64,000 bases of DNA, taken from assembly GCA_963767245.1 (NCBI GenBank), contig CAVYDG010000011.1:620001-684000 (forward strand). The letters run 5' to 3'. The translations under genes were made by a program, and so were the position numbers. Each line of letters opens with the position of its first letter. Position 1 is the stretch's first letter. Below the pieces are notes generated by a model. The model had not been told where the DNA came from, did not search any database, and worked only from the letters and a program-made list of their open reading frames with translations. Shown in pieces: positions 26,783 to 35,659 of this stretch. This stretch comes from Roseiarcus sp963767245. Its GTDB lineage: Bacteria > Pseudomonadota > Alphaproteobacteria > Rhizobiales > Beijerinckiaceae.

Positions 26783-28045
26783 AAGCGGTCGAAGAAAGCG
26801 ATCGACGCCGAAGTCAAAGGCGATGCGGTTGGCTTCATGACCGGTCTCAATGCCGTAGCTGCGCAGATAGAGGTAGAGCGTGCCGCCCTTGGTGTCGACG
26901 GGTCGCGCGTGCCGGACCGGAACTGCGCCAATCACACCGAGGCTCTCTGGACCATAAGCGGCGCGCACAACCGGCCCCAGCAACAGATCGCCTCCCCAGC
27001 CGCTGGCCGACTCGGCGAAAACCCACGCGACCGTCTCCAGCGCCCGGCGGGTCATCAAGGGCGCCATGATCTCTATCGACGAAACCTTCATGATCCCGTC
27101 GCCCGCGCCCGGTTGTTTTAGAAATGGCCACGCCGTTTGCGAATCCGCGGTGAGCGACGGGCCGGCCAGGTCGAGCTTCTCCCGCTCCGCGATCTCGAAA
27201 AGCAAGTCGATTTGCGCCGCCCCGATTTCAATGTCGTCATCGAGGAACAGCACTCGGTCGTAGCCGAGCAAAAGGTCCGGCCTAAGTTCGAGCAGCCGGC
27301 GGATGGCGGTGTTCTTGCAGCCGCGCTGATAGACGATTGTCTCAGCCTGCGGATTGAGAGGAGATTGGTCGTAATAGTTCAAGAGCACGTCGTAAGCGCG
27401 CGGCTCGGCGAGATAGGCCCCGTCGAGCCGTTTGCCACATTGGATGTAGACAAGCCGGCGCCTCCCGGTCGGCTTCGACTCGCGTTCGATCCGCAACTGC
27501 CCGGCGGCGAAAAAGCGATCCTGTCGCGCCCTCAATTCCTGCCGGTTGAGCGGCGGCGCCATTTCGGCGTCGCGTGGCAGGGGGTCGAACACGCGAAAGG
27601 CCGCCTCCTCGAGCGAGCGCCCCTTGCCGCGGATGACGTCGCGCAAGAACTCAATATCGATGTCCGGCCGCGGACGCTTTCCCGCCGGCATTCCGCGCTC
27701 GAGAAAGTGCAAGAACGGATGCGTATGGGTCTGGCTCCAATCCGGATTCTGGGAGATATACCAAGCGTGATCGAATTCGGCCGAGGGCTGGGGCGCATTC
27801 GCCTCGGCTCGCGCGAGATAGAACTCGAGCAAGCCGCTGCTGGCGCTTTGGGCGCCGCTCGCACGCTCGCGGAAATAGTGCGGATCAAAGAAGCCGTTTG
27901 GCCGATAGCCGCGCCTCTCGCCAATCAGCGCGTAATGGGCCGGAGCGAGCGGCGCCGCATGTTCGCTCAAAAGGCGCCGGCGCGCGTAATGCGGCGCCCA
28001 GAAGACACGGCGGCTCGCCTCCGAGAGCCCGATGCGAAGATCCAT
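26705..28045 (-). CDS. DUF707 family protein (glycosyltransferase-like)
   Basis: A 446-residue protein. The C-terminal two thirds match the DUF707 pattern: RRLVYIQCGKRLDGAYLAEP, NYYDQSP, RYDRVLFLDDDIE-like acidic DDD cluster (YDRVLFLDDDIEIG) and FAESASGWGGDLLLGP. The DDD cluster is reminiscent of metal-binding motifs in GT-A glycosyltransferases. The N-terminal third carries the FDPHYF and FDHAWYISQNPDW...HFLERGMPAGKRP motifs common at the N-termini of polysaccharide glycosyltransferases. The ATG at 28045 is chosen over the open frame to 28318, which overlaps lipB. Probably acts in surface polysaccharide synthesis; no partner genes are adjacent. Confidence 0.75.
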   Translation of the reverse strand: MDLRIGLSEASRRVFWAPHYARRRLLSEHAAPLAPAHYALIGERRGYRPNGFFDPHYFRERASGAQSASSGLLEFYLARAEANAPQPSAEFDHAWYISQNPDWSQTHTHPFLHFLERGMPAGKRPRPDIDIEFLRDVIRGKGRSLEEAAFRVFDPLPRDAEMAPPLNRQELRARQDRFFAAGQLRIERESKPTGRRRLVYIQCGKRLDGAYLAEPRAYDVLLNYYDQSPLNPQAETIVYQRGCKNTAIRRLLELRPDLLLGYDRVLFLDDDIEIGAAQIDLLFEIAEREKLDLAGPSLTADSQTAWPFLKQPGAGDGIMKVSSIEIMAPLMTRRALETVAWVFAESASGWGGDLLLGPVVRAAYGPESLGVIGAVPVRHARPVDTKGGTLYLYLRSYGIETGHEANRIAFDFGVDRFLRPLSPGETGPVCRGSPRNERSFAQTPIR

Positions 28046-28127
28046 GTCACGCCTATAGTTTCGGCTGGCCGGGCAGGCAACCCGCGGCCCGGCCGGCCGA
28101 ATTGAAAGTCCGCCGTGAGCGCAGGGC

Positions 28128-28868
28128 TCAAAAACGGCCGGTCGAGAGCGGATCGAAGGTCGGGCCGAACACGATCTCGAACGCTGCGCGCAGTGCGGTG
28201 TCCGCTCGCGCCACCGTCGCGTCGCGGCCGAGGTCGATAAGGCTGGTGACGCCGTAGTGCGGCTCTCGAATCCCGCACGGCGCGATGCCGGAGAAATTGG
28301 CGAGATCGGGATCGACATTCAGCGCTACGCCGTGAAGCGTCGCCCAGCGCCGGATGCGCACGCCGATGGCGGCGATCTTGTCCTCGGCCATTTCGCCCAG
28401 GACCGAAGGCGGTTTGTCGGGGCGCGCCACCCAGACTCCGACCCGCTCCTCGCGCGTCTCGCCAAGGACGTCGAACGCCTTCAAGGTTTCGATCAGCCAG
28501 CATTCGAGCGTGGCGACATAGGCGCGCACGTCGGGACGGCGGCGCTTGAGGTCGAGCATGACATAGGCCACCCGTTGCCCGGGTCCGTGATAGGTCAACT
28601 GGCCGCCGCGGCGGGCGCGATGAACCGGAAAGCGCGCGTCGATGATGTCGCTTTCCTTCGCGCTGGCGCCGGCTGTGTAGAGGGCAGGATGTTCGAGGAG
28701 CCAGACCCGCTCGGCCGCCTCGCCGCGCGCGATCGCCTCCGCCCGCGCTTCCATTTCCGCCACCGCGTCAGGGAATTGGGTCAGCCCCTGCGTGACCACC
28801 CATTCGACCGGCGACGCGTCGCCTGGCGCAAGCAAGCGCGCACGCGGCGCGGGGCGCAAATTGAGCAT
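28128..28868 (-). CDS. lipB: Octanoyl-[acyl-carrier-protein]:protein octanoyltransferase LipB
   Basis: A 246-residue cytosolic enzyme that moves octanoate from ACP to lipoyl domains, the first step of lipoate synthesis. The LipB signature RGGQLTYHGPGQRVAY is present near residue 80. The catalytic Cys is in GIAPCGI and the catalytic Lys in EDKIAAIGVRIRRW, followed by LHGVALNV. The ATG at 28868 is chosen because upstream codons lack similarity. lipA is not in the window. Confidence 0.94.
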   Translation of the reverse strand: MLNLRPAPRARLLAPGDASPVEWVVTQGLTQFPDAVAEMEARAEAIARGEAAERVWLLEHPALYTAGASAKESDIIDARFPVHRARRGGQLTYHGPGQRVAYVMLDLKRRRPDVRAYVATLECWLIETLKAFDVLGETREERVGVWVARPDKPPSVLGEMAEDKIAAIGVRIRRWATLHGVALNVDPDLANFSGIAPCGIREPHYGVTSLIDLGRDATVARADTALRAAFEIVFGPTFDPLSTGRF

Positions 28869-29042
28869 GGGCGGGCCTTCTATCAGACAGCGCGCGACGG
28901 CGCGAGCGGGGTGGCGCCTTTCGATCCTTGATGGCGGGCGGATTGACTCCTGTCGGCCGGTTCGGAGCATTGCCGAGCGCGTCATTGCGAAAATCGAGCC
29001 TGAACCGCTGGGCAAGCCCCGTAGCCCAACGCGAGGAGCAAC

Positions 29043-29995
29043 ATGACCGACAAGCCGCTGACCGGGCCGAGCGCAGATTGGCGCTGCCGCCGGGCGCCTA
29101 TCCGTTCGCCAGCCATTACGTGGCGATCGACGGCGCTTCCTTGCACTTCGCCGACGAAGGGAGCGGTCCGCCGGTCGTGATGATTCATGGCAACCCGACC
29201 TGGAGCGTGCTCTATCGGGGCTTGATCGAGGGGCTGAGAGGGCAACATCGCTGCGTGACGGTCGATCTGGCCAGGTTCGGTCTTTCGGTTCCGCCGCCTG
29301 ACTTCTCTTTCCGGCCCGAGGATCATGCGCGGCTTATCGCCGGCCTCCTCGACCGCCTCGATCTCAATGACGCGGCGCTCGTCGCGCATGACTGGGGCGG
29401 GCCGGTCGGACTCGGCGCGGCGATGATGACCAGCGGCCGGATATCGAGCCTCTGCCTCGGCAACACCTGGGCGTGGCCGGTCAATGGCGACTTCCATTTC
29501 GAATGGTTTTCGAAGCTGATGGGCGGCCCGATCGGCCGCTTCGGCTCCGAGCGCTACGCAACTTTCGTCAATCTGGTGATGCCCTCGGCGATGCGGCGGC
29601 GCAAGCTTTCGACCCAGGAACTCGATCTCTACCGGGCGCCGTTCGTCAAGCTTCAGTCGCGGCGGGGAATGCATGTGTTTCCGTGGGAGATCACCGCGAG
29701 CCGTGACTACCTCGCGCGGGTCAGGGATTTCGTCGCCGTTTTCCGCGGGCCGGCCTATTTCGTCTGGCCGGAAAACGACATCGCCTTTCGCGACAAGGAA
29801 CTCGCCCGCTGGAGAGAGCTCCTGCCCCAGGCCGAGGCGCGGCGGGTCGCGAAATGCGGCCACTTCCTCCGGATCGACGCGCCCGACGAGTGCCTCGCCG
29901 AGGTGCGCGGATTTCTCGACGCGAACCACGACTGCTTGGGGCTGAGAGGTCGAACACCGCACAACCCACTGCGTGTATTACGTTTTTTCGGTTGA
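29043..29995 (+). pseudogene. Haloalkane dehalogenase-like alpha/beta hydrolase, N-terminal frameshift
   Basis: An alpha/beta hydrolase of about 317 residues with haloalkane-dehalogenase hallmarks: HGNPTWS (oxyanion Asn), the nucleophile in VAHDWGGPVG (Asp then halide-binding Trp), and KCGHFLRIDAPDE with the catalytic His. The ATG at 29043 has GAGGAG seven bases upstream and reads MTDKPLTG, but is one base out of frame with the rest. One more G in GGG at 29064-29066 would give MTDKPLTGAERRLALPPG, a natural start. Otherwise translation could begin at TTG 29078 and lose little. True dehalogenase activity is plausible from the residues but not certain. Confidence 0.75.
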
Positions 29996-30125
29996 CAGCG
30001 TTAGTTCGCGCTTGACGCGGCGGTAGCGCCCGCGCTTCTCTCCGAGGTCGCCTCGCGGCGTTGCGCCCGCTTTGCTCCCAACGAAGGAAGCGCGCCCGTG
30101 AGGACGAGCGCTGGGGGGCACGTTC

Positions 30126-30935
30126 TTGACCCGCGCGGGCTTGGGGTATTGGCGTTCGTGGGTCGCCGCAGGCGCGATGGCGGCGGTCGTCGGCGCGCCG
30201 GCCGGCGCGCTCGGCGGCGCCTGGACGCTGCCGCAGGGAACCGGGCAAATCATATCAACCTCGTATGGCTGGACGGGGTTCGGGCCCCCGTGGGGCGGCA
30301 ATCCTCCGGTCAACCAGAGCCGCTTTGACGCGCAGACCTACGTTCAGTACGGCCTGACAGATTCCATCACCATCTTTGGCCAGGCCGCGCTGGAGCATTA
30401 CGCGCTGGGGGATCCGACGCCAGACACCTACAACGGCCTCGACTATTCGGATGTGGGCTTGCGGGCGAAGCTCTGGTCGACCGGCGAATGGGTGTTCTCG
30501 GGCGAAGCGACCGCGTTCATCCCCGGCGCTCGGAACGCGAACGCGCCAGCGGAGGAGGGCAATACCGGCTGGGCTGGCGAAGCGCGCCTCAACGCAGGCG
30601 GCAATTTCAAGGTGGGTTCGACGCCGTGCTTCATCGATGGCGAGTTCGGCTATCGTCTGCGCACCGCGGGTCCCCCGGACGAGTGGCACGGGGACTTGAC
30701 GGTCGGGTTCAAGTTCACGCCGCGGCTCATGCTGATGCTGCAGGACTTCACCATCGTGTCGGCCCCCTCGACCGACCCGACGTTTTCGGAATGGCGACAG
30801 TCGACGGTCGAAGCGAGCCTCGTCTATGCGCTCGACGACAAATGGTCGGTGCAGGCCGGCGTGTTGTCGACCGTGTGGACGGTCAAGACCAACAGCCAGC
30901 ATGGCGCGCTGCTGGCGGTATGGCGGAGCTTTTGA
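30126..30935 (+). CDS. Putative outer-membrane beta-barrel protein
   Basis: A 269-residue exported protein of unknown function. The N-terminus has a signal-like stretch (WVAAGAMAAVVGAPAGALGG). The rest alternates hydrophobic and polar residues (QTYVQYGLTDSITIFGQAAL, FSGEATAFIPGAR, GDLTVGFKFTPRLMLML) and ends with Phe (AVWRSF), as in outer-membrane barrels. The start is a TTG at 30126 after a G-rich run; an ATG near 30177 would cut into the signal. It is similar in style to the channel at 47912-48838. Confidence 0.6.
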   Translation: MTRAGLGYWRSWVAAGAMAAVVGAPAGALGGAWTLPQGTGQIISTSYGWTGFGPPWGGNPPVNQSRFDAQTYVQYGLTDSITIFGQAALEHYALGDPTPDTYNGLDYSDVGLRAKLWSTGEWVFSGEATAFIPGARNANAPAEEGNTGWAGEARLNAGGNFKVGSTPCFIDGEFGYRLRTAGPPDEWHGDLTVGFKFTPRLMLMLQDFTIVSAPSTDPTFSEWRQSTVEASLVYALDDKWSVQAGVLSTVWTVKTNSQHGALLAVWRSF

Positions 30936-31012
30936 GGCGCGTTCCTGCCCGGTCGCTGATGCTGTAGACTGCCGGCTACGAAAGCGGATCGGTGACGGAG
31001 GCGGAGCCGGGC

Positions 31013-32165
31013 ATGAAACGGGTCATCGTATGCTGCGACGGCACCTGGGACGACACCGACAATCAGAGCGCCGACACGAACGTGTTCAGGATCGCGCGCG
31101 CGATCCACGCGACGCAAGAAACGGGGGGCGTTCTTCAAATCGTGCTCTATCTCAGCGGCGTAGGCACGTCGGGTCTCCAGTTTGAGAAGCTGGTCGCCGG
31201 CGCAATCGGCGTCGGCGTCGGCGACAACATTCGCTCCGCATACATGTTCATCGCCCAGAACTATCTGCCGGGAGACGAGATCTTTCTCTTCGGCTTTTCG
31301 CGTGGCGCCTTCACGGCGCGAAGCCTTGCCGGGCTCATCAACGCGTGTGGGATCCTCAAACGGCAAAACCTCGGCGATTTGCCGAACGCATGGGCCTATT
31401 ATCGCACCACCGGTTCGCACACTCCGCAGGAATTCAAACAGCGGTACGATACCGACTGCCACACCGATGCGAAGATCAAGTTTCTCGGCGTGTGGGATAC
31501 TGTCGGCGCGCTCGGCGTTCCCGGCCATCTCTTTTCCGCGGAGAACGCAGCCAAATTCGCCTTTCACAACAGCGGTCCCTGCGCCGTGATCGAGCACGGC
31601 TGCCAGGCGCTGGCCATCGACGAGCATCGTCACGACTTCGTTCCGACGCTCTGGACCGAGCCTGCCCCGGAAGGGGTTCGCATCGAGCAGGTCTGGTTCG
31701 CGGGCGCGCACTCCGATGTCGGCGGCGGCTATGTCACGCGCACGCTCGCCGACATCCCGCTCGTATGGATGGCCAGGAAGGCCGAGCAGGACGGACTCGC
31801 GCTCGATTGGACCTGCCTTCCCGATCCCGCGAAGCTTGAAGAATCTGGCGCCCTCGCATGACTCCAGCAGCGGCCTGTTCTCGGTCGATCGTTTCAGCCC
31901 GACGTTGCGCGAGGTCCTGCAGAAGCCGTTCGAAGTGTCGGCGTTCCAACGCCTCTATGCGCCTCTCGACGACAACGGAAATCGTCTGCCGACAATCAAT
32001 GAAATGGTTCATCGCAGCGTCGTCGGCCGCTACCGCACGTCGGCCTCCATATGCTTGGCCGACAAAGTCGGAACGTGCGGTTCCGCCGTCTATCAGCCGC
32101 TCAACTTGTCGTCGCTCTTCCCTGCCGACGGGACGCCTGCGAAAGGAATAGATGTGAGTGAGTAG
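31013..32165 (+). pseudogene. DUF2235 (T6SS phospholipase-like) protein, frameshifted as assembled
   Basis: The N-terminal part has the DUF2235 pattern MKRVIVCCDGTWDD, the lipase-type nucleophile FGFSRGAFTARSLAG near residue 100, and VWFAGAHSDVGGGY with the acid region. DUF2235 includes Tle1-type phospholipases secreted by type VI systems, but also non-secreted hydrolases; no T6SS genes are here. The first frame stops at 31861. The natural tail (HDSSSGLFSVDRFSPTLREV...MVHRSVVGRY) continues in another frame to 32165; removing one C from CCC at 31851-31853 joins them. The ATG at 31013 has GGAG at 31003-31006. Confidence 0.78.
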
Positions 32166-32202
32166 GATCAAGACGACCCCCAATTTGGCCGATGGAGGGG
32201 AT

Positions 32203-32598
32203 ATGAGCGTGCCAATCAATTTGCCGGGCGGCGCGATTGAACGCGTGTCCGCGCAAGATCTTCTGTGGCTTCGCCTTGCTTTTCCGAGCGAGTGGAAAGG
32301 GACGGTCGTGGTCCGCATGACGGATCAACGATTGTACTCCGTCGAGAGCGTTGCAGCGTTGAAGGCGAAGTTTGCGGCGGACGGCGCGAAGCTCGCGGTA
32401 TTCGCGCCACCCGACGCGAAGCTGGTGATGGTCGTGAACGCAGCGAACGTGAGACAAGTCGACCCTGCCGATCCCAACATCAATCCTGCAAGCGCTCGGT
32501 CAGTATTGGAATTTGATTCCAGCACTGCGCTTGCCGTGAAAGAGACGCCGCAACAAGCACAAAGCCTGATCGACGGGGCCATGCGAGGCAACGTGTAG
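32203..32598 (+). CDS. Conserved hypothetical protein
   Basis: A 131-residue soluble protein without recognised domains. It starts MSVPINLPGGAIERVSA and has alternating strands and Ala-rich helices (VESVAALKAKFAADGAKLAV, KLVMVVNAANVRQV). It follows the DUF2235 gene by 37 bp on the same strand, so it may be its partner, for example an immunity or accessory protein; this is inference only. An earlier GTG at 32158 overlaps the upstream stop. Confidence 0.6.
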   Translation: MSVPINLPGGAIERVSAQDLLWLRLAFPSEWKGTVVVRMTDQRLYSVESVAALKAKFAADGAKLAVFAPPDAKLVMVVNAANVRQVDPADPNINPASARSVLEFDSSTALAVKETPQQAQSLIDGAMRGNV

Positions 32599-32706
32599 TG
32601 AATCGTCGAGTTTGCGGACGAGCTCGCCTCACAATTCTTCCTCTGCCGCATAAGGCCCTCCGATCCCGGAGGGAGCGGGAAAGCCCGGGAGAAGCGACGC
32701 CAGGGA

Positions 32707-33879
32707 TTATCCGCTCTTCTCGAACAATTCGCGCCCGATCAGCATGCGCCTGATCTCGCTCGTGCCGGCGCCGATCTCATAGAGCTTGGCGTCGCGCAGC
32801 AGGCGCCCGAGCGGATAGTCGTTGGTGTAGCCGTTGCCGCCGAGAATCTGGATCGCGTCGAGCCCGGCCTGGGTGGCGCGCTCGGCGGCATAGAGGATCG
32901 CGCCCGCCGCGTCCTCGCGCGTCGTCTGGCCGCGATCGCAGGCCTTGGCGACCGCATAGACGTAGGCCTTCGCCGCGTTCATCGTCACGTACATGTCGGC
33001 GAGTTTGCCCTGGACCAATTGGAAGGTCCCGATCGGCTGGCCGAACTGCTTGCGCTCATGGACATAGGGCAGCGCGACGTCGAGCGCCGCCTGCATGAGG
33101 CCGAGCGGCCCGGCCGCGAGCACCACCCGCTCATAGTCGAGGCCGCTCATCAGCACATTGACGCCCTTGCCGACCTTGCCCAGCACGTTCTCCTCCGGGA
33201 CTTCGCATTCGGCGAATACGAGCTCGGAGGTGTCGGAGCCGCGCATGCCGAGCTTGTCGAGCTTCGCTCCTGGCGAGAAGCCCGTCATGCCGCGCTCGAC
33301 GATGAAGGCGGTGATACCGCGCGCGCCGGCGGCCGGATCGGTCTTGGCGTAGACGACCAGCGTCTCGGCCACCGGGCCGTTGGTGATCCACATCTTGGCG
33401 CCATCGAGCACATAGCGGTCGCCCTTGCGGATCGCCCGCGTGGTCATCGAGACGACATCGGAGCCGGCGTTCGGCTCGGACATCGCGAGTGCGCCGACAT
33501 GCTCGCCGGAGATGAGCTTCGGCAGGTAGCGCGCCTTCTGGCGGTCGTCGCCATTGCGCACGATCTGATTGACGCAGAGGTTCGAATGCGCGCCATAGGA
33601 GAGCCCGACCGCGCCGCTGGCGCGCGACACTTCCTCCATCGCCACGCAATGCTCGAGGTAGCCCAAGCCCAGGCCGCCGTATTCCTCCGGCGCGGTGATC
33701 CCGTGCAGGCCGAGCGCGCCCATCTTCGGCCAGAGGTCGCGGGGAAAGAGGTTGTCGCGATCGATCGCCGCGGCGCGCGGCGCGATCTCCTTCTCGGCGA
33801 ACGAATGGGCGCTGTCGCGGATCATCGTGGCGCTCTCTCCGAGGTCGAAGTCGAACGGACGGGGCGCGTTGGGGATCAT
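32707..33879 (-). CDS. ivd: Isovaleryl-CoA dehydrogenase
   Basis: A 390-residue acyl-CoA dehydrogenase. The FAD-binding runs AMSEPNAGSDVVSM and WITNGPVAETLVVYAKT are present, and the catalytic Glu lies in GLDYERVVLAAGPLG near residue 245, the position specific to isovaleryl-CoA dehydrogenases. C-terminal QILGGNGYTNDYPLGRLLRD and YEIGAGTSEIRR are standard. It oxidises isovaleryl-CoA in leucine breakdown and passes electrons to ETF. The rest of the leucine (liu) operon is not adjacent. Confidence 0.92.
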   Translation of the reverse strand: MIPNAPRPFDFDLGESATMIRDSAHSFAEKEIAPRAAAIDRDNLFPRDLWPKMGALGLHGITAPEEYGGLGLGYLEHCVAMEEVSRASGAVGLSYGAHSNLCVNQIVRNGDDRQKARYLPKLISGEHVGALAMSEPNAGSDVVSMTTRAIRKGDRYVLDGAKMWITNGPVAETLVVYAKTDPAAGARGITAFIVERGMTGFSPGAKLDKLGMRGSDTSELVFAECEVPEENVLGKVGKGVNVLMSGLDYERVVLAAGPLGLMQAALDVALPYVHERKQFGQPIGTFQLVQGKLADMYVTMNAAKAYVYAVAKACDRGQTTREDAAGAILYAAERATQAGLDAIQILGGNGYTNDYPLGRLLRDAKLYEIGAGTSEIRRMLIGRELFEKSG

Positions 33880-34250
33880 CGGGCTTGCTCTTCACGGGGC
33901 TGGCGGAGGCGACCTTGGCGGCAATCGGCGGCGCTTGGCAAGGCGGGACGGGGAGGGCGCGGGATCGGCCCAAGCCGGATCCAAATCCAGCAAAATCCGG
34001 CCGAAGCCAATCCAAATAAATCAAAGGAAAAGACTTGGATTGGCTTGGCGGGATTGAGCCTTTTCAGGGACTTGCGCTCACCCTAAGTCATTTTTTCTTT
34101 CGCCGCCCGGCACGCCGCCTGGCTCGAAACCCGGCGATCCTAATTCCAACTGGCCCATGATGAATTGCTCCTTCCTTCGCCGGTCTGCCTCAGGAGCACC
34201 CTAGCATCGGTTCTGATAATCGGAAAGAAAATGTCGAAAAAATTCGAGGT
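33880..34250. other. Intergenic region upstream of ivd
   Basis: 370 bp with no gene. It holds a perfect 12-bp inverted repeat (listed separately) and short repeated AAATCC/AATCC words around 33980-34020. The part from 34081 on is AT-richer than the neighbours. Confidence 0.5.
34004..34046. promoter_or_regulatory. 12-bp perfect inverted repeat upstream of ivd
   Basis: AAGCCAATCCAA (34004-34015) and TTGGATTGGCTT (34035-34046) are perfect inverses with a 19-base AT-rich spacer. It lies about 125 bp upstream of ivd, on its promoter side. It could be an operator or a hairpin in a transcript. Confidence 0.5.
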
Positions 34251-34632
34251 TCACCCTGACCGGTGCTGCCTCTTATAAGCCGCGGTGAAATCCTGCGGCG
34301 GCGTTGTCACGGCGAGATAGATGAATTGCTCCTCGCCGGTGTTGATAATGCCGTGGATCGAGCCCGCCGGCGTCCGCACGATGTCGCCTGCCCGCAACCT
34401 GTCGGTTTCGCCGCCGTCCATCAGAAGCTCGGCGCTGCCCTGCTCGATGAGCCAAATTTGTTCGCTCGCCGAGTGCGCGTGTCTTGCCGAGACGGCGCCA
34501 GGCTCCATCGTGACACGGGTGATCGTGACCTTGGCGTCGGGCGCGTTGCGAGGCCATACGATCTGAACTGACCGGACGCCGCGATTCTCCAAGATGGTTG
34601 AAATCGGCCGCCGAAAGACGTTGGATGGTCAT
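34251..34632 (-). pseudogene. Cupin-domain protein, frameshifted near its start
   Basis: A small single-cupin protein of about 126 residues. Cupin motif 1 is PGAVSARHAHSASEQIWLIEQG (quoted core RHAHSASEQIW) and motif 2 is GDIVRTPAGSIHGIINTG; the His and Glu metal ligands are present. The natural start is the ATG at 34632 (AGGAC upstream), reading MTIQRLSAADFNHL. One base too many in the TT at 34591-34592 shifts the frame before ENRGVRSVQIVWP. As assembled, translation could only begin at TTG 34592. Possibly a sugar or polyketide-type isomerase or a sensor; no specific role. Confidence 0.72.
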
Positions 34633-34727
34633 GGATCGCCGTCCTCCCCCTATCGCGGTATAGACTCCGTTTTTTCGTTGTATCAATCCTGCCACGGGCC
34701 GCCCGCGCCCCGCACTGGCGTGAGCGT

Positions 34728-35507
34728 ATGAAGATCGCGACTTTCAACATCAACAACGTGAACCGCCGCCTGGCCAATCTCATCGACTGGCTCAAGTCCG
34801 CGAAGCCCGACGTCGCCTGCCTGCAGGAACTCAAATGCACAGACGCCGACTTTCCCGCCGCTGCGATCAAGGCCGCGGGTTATTCAGCGGTCTGGCGGGG
34901 CCAAAAGACCTGGAACGGCGTTGCGATCCTGTCGCGGCGGGGGGCGCCGGTGGAAACCAGCAGCGCGCTGCCGGGCGATCCGACCGACCGGGAGGCCCGG
35001 TACATCGAAGCCGCGATCGAGGGGATTCTCATTTGCTGTCTCTACCTGCCGAACGGCAATCCCCAGCCTGGTCCGAAGTTCGATTACAAGCTTGGCTGGT
35101 TTGAGCGGCTGGAAAAGCATGCGAGGGGATTGCTGCGCGCGGGCGTGCCCGTAGTTCTGTGCGGGGATTTCAACGTCGCGCCGACCGCGCTCGACATCTA
35201 TCCGACCACGTCCTGGGACGATGACGCGCTGATCCATCCGAAAAGCCGCGCAGCCTTCGCTCGGCTGGTCAAGCAGGGATGGACAGACGCTCTGCGCGAG
35301 AAGCATCCGCACGATCGCGTCTATACGTTCTGGCATTACATGCGTAACCGCTGGGAGCGCGACGCCGGGCTTCGCCTCGACCACCTGCTGTTGAGCCCGT
35401 CGCTGGCGCCGAGGCTGAAGGAGGCGGGCGTGGACCGTTTGGTGCGGGGAGAAGAGGGGGCCAGCGATCATGCTCCGGTATGGATAACGCTCGGCGAGAT
35501 GCGATAG
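34728..35507 (+). CDS. xth: Exodeoxyribonuclease III (AP endonuclease)
   Basis: A 259-residue Mg-dependent DNA repair nuclease. Motifs: MKIATFNINNVNRRL, LQELKC (catalytic Glu), LPNGNP, LCGDFNVAP (Asp/Asn), and GASDHAPVW (Asp-His pair). Length and motif order match ExoIII. It removes 3' blocks and cleaves abasic sites in base-excision repair. It is divergent from the cupin gene. Confidence 0.94.
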   Translation: MKIATFNINNVNRRLANLIDWLKSAKPDVACLQELKCTDADFPAAAIKAAGYSAVWRGQKTWNGVAILSRRGAPVETSSALPGDPTDREARYIEAAIEGILICCLYLPNGNPQPGPKFDYKLGWFERLEKHARGLLRAGVPVVLCGDFNVAPTALDIYPTTSWDDDALIHPKSRAAFARLVKQGWTDALREKHPHDRVYTFWHYMRNRWERDAGLRLDHLLLSPSLAPRLKEAGVDRLVRGEEGASDHAPVWITLGEMR

Positions 35508-35616
35508 GGGCAGAATTCCACGCCCGCTGCCCCCCGGACCGGGCGTGCTTGCAGGACAACAGAGGAATCCGTGCTCTGTCGAGGTTCTTCTATCGCCCTG
35601 CAACACAAATCCTCAA

Positions 35617-35644
35617 GCCTGCGGCGATAAAAATGGCCGCAGGC
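35617..35644. terminator. Hairpin between convergent genes
   Basis: GCCTGCGGC (35617-35625) pairs perfectly with GCCGCAGGC (35636-35644) around an A-rich loop. It sits between the convergent xth and the 35660-36376 gene. There is no T tract, so the terminator role is only likely by position. Confidence 0.4.
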
Positions 35645-35659
35645 CTGTCGAGGCCTTGC

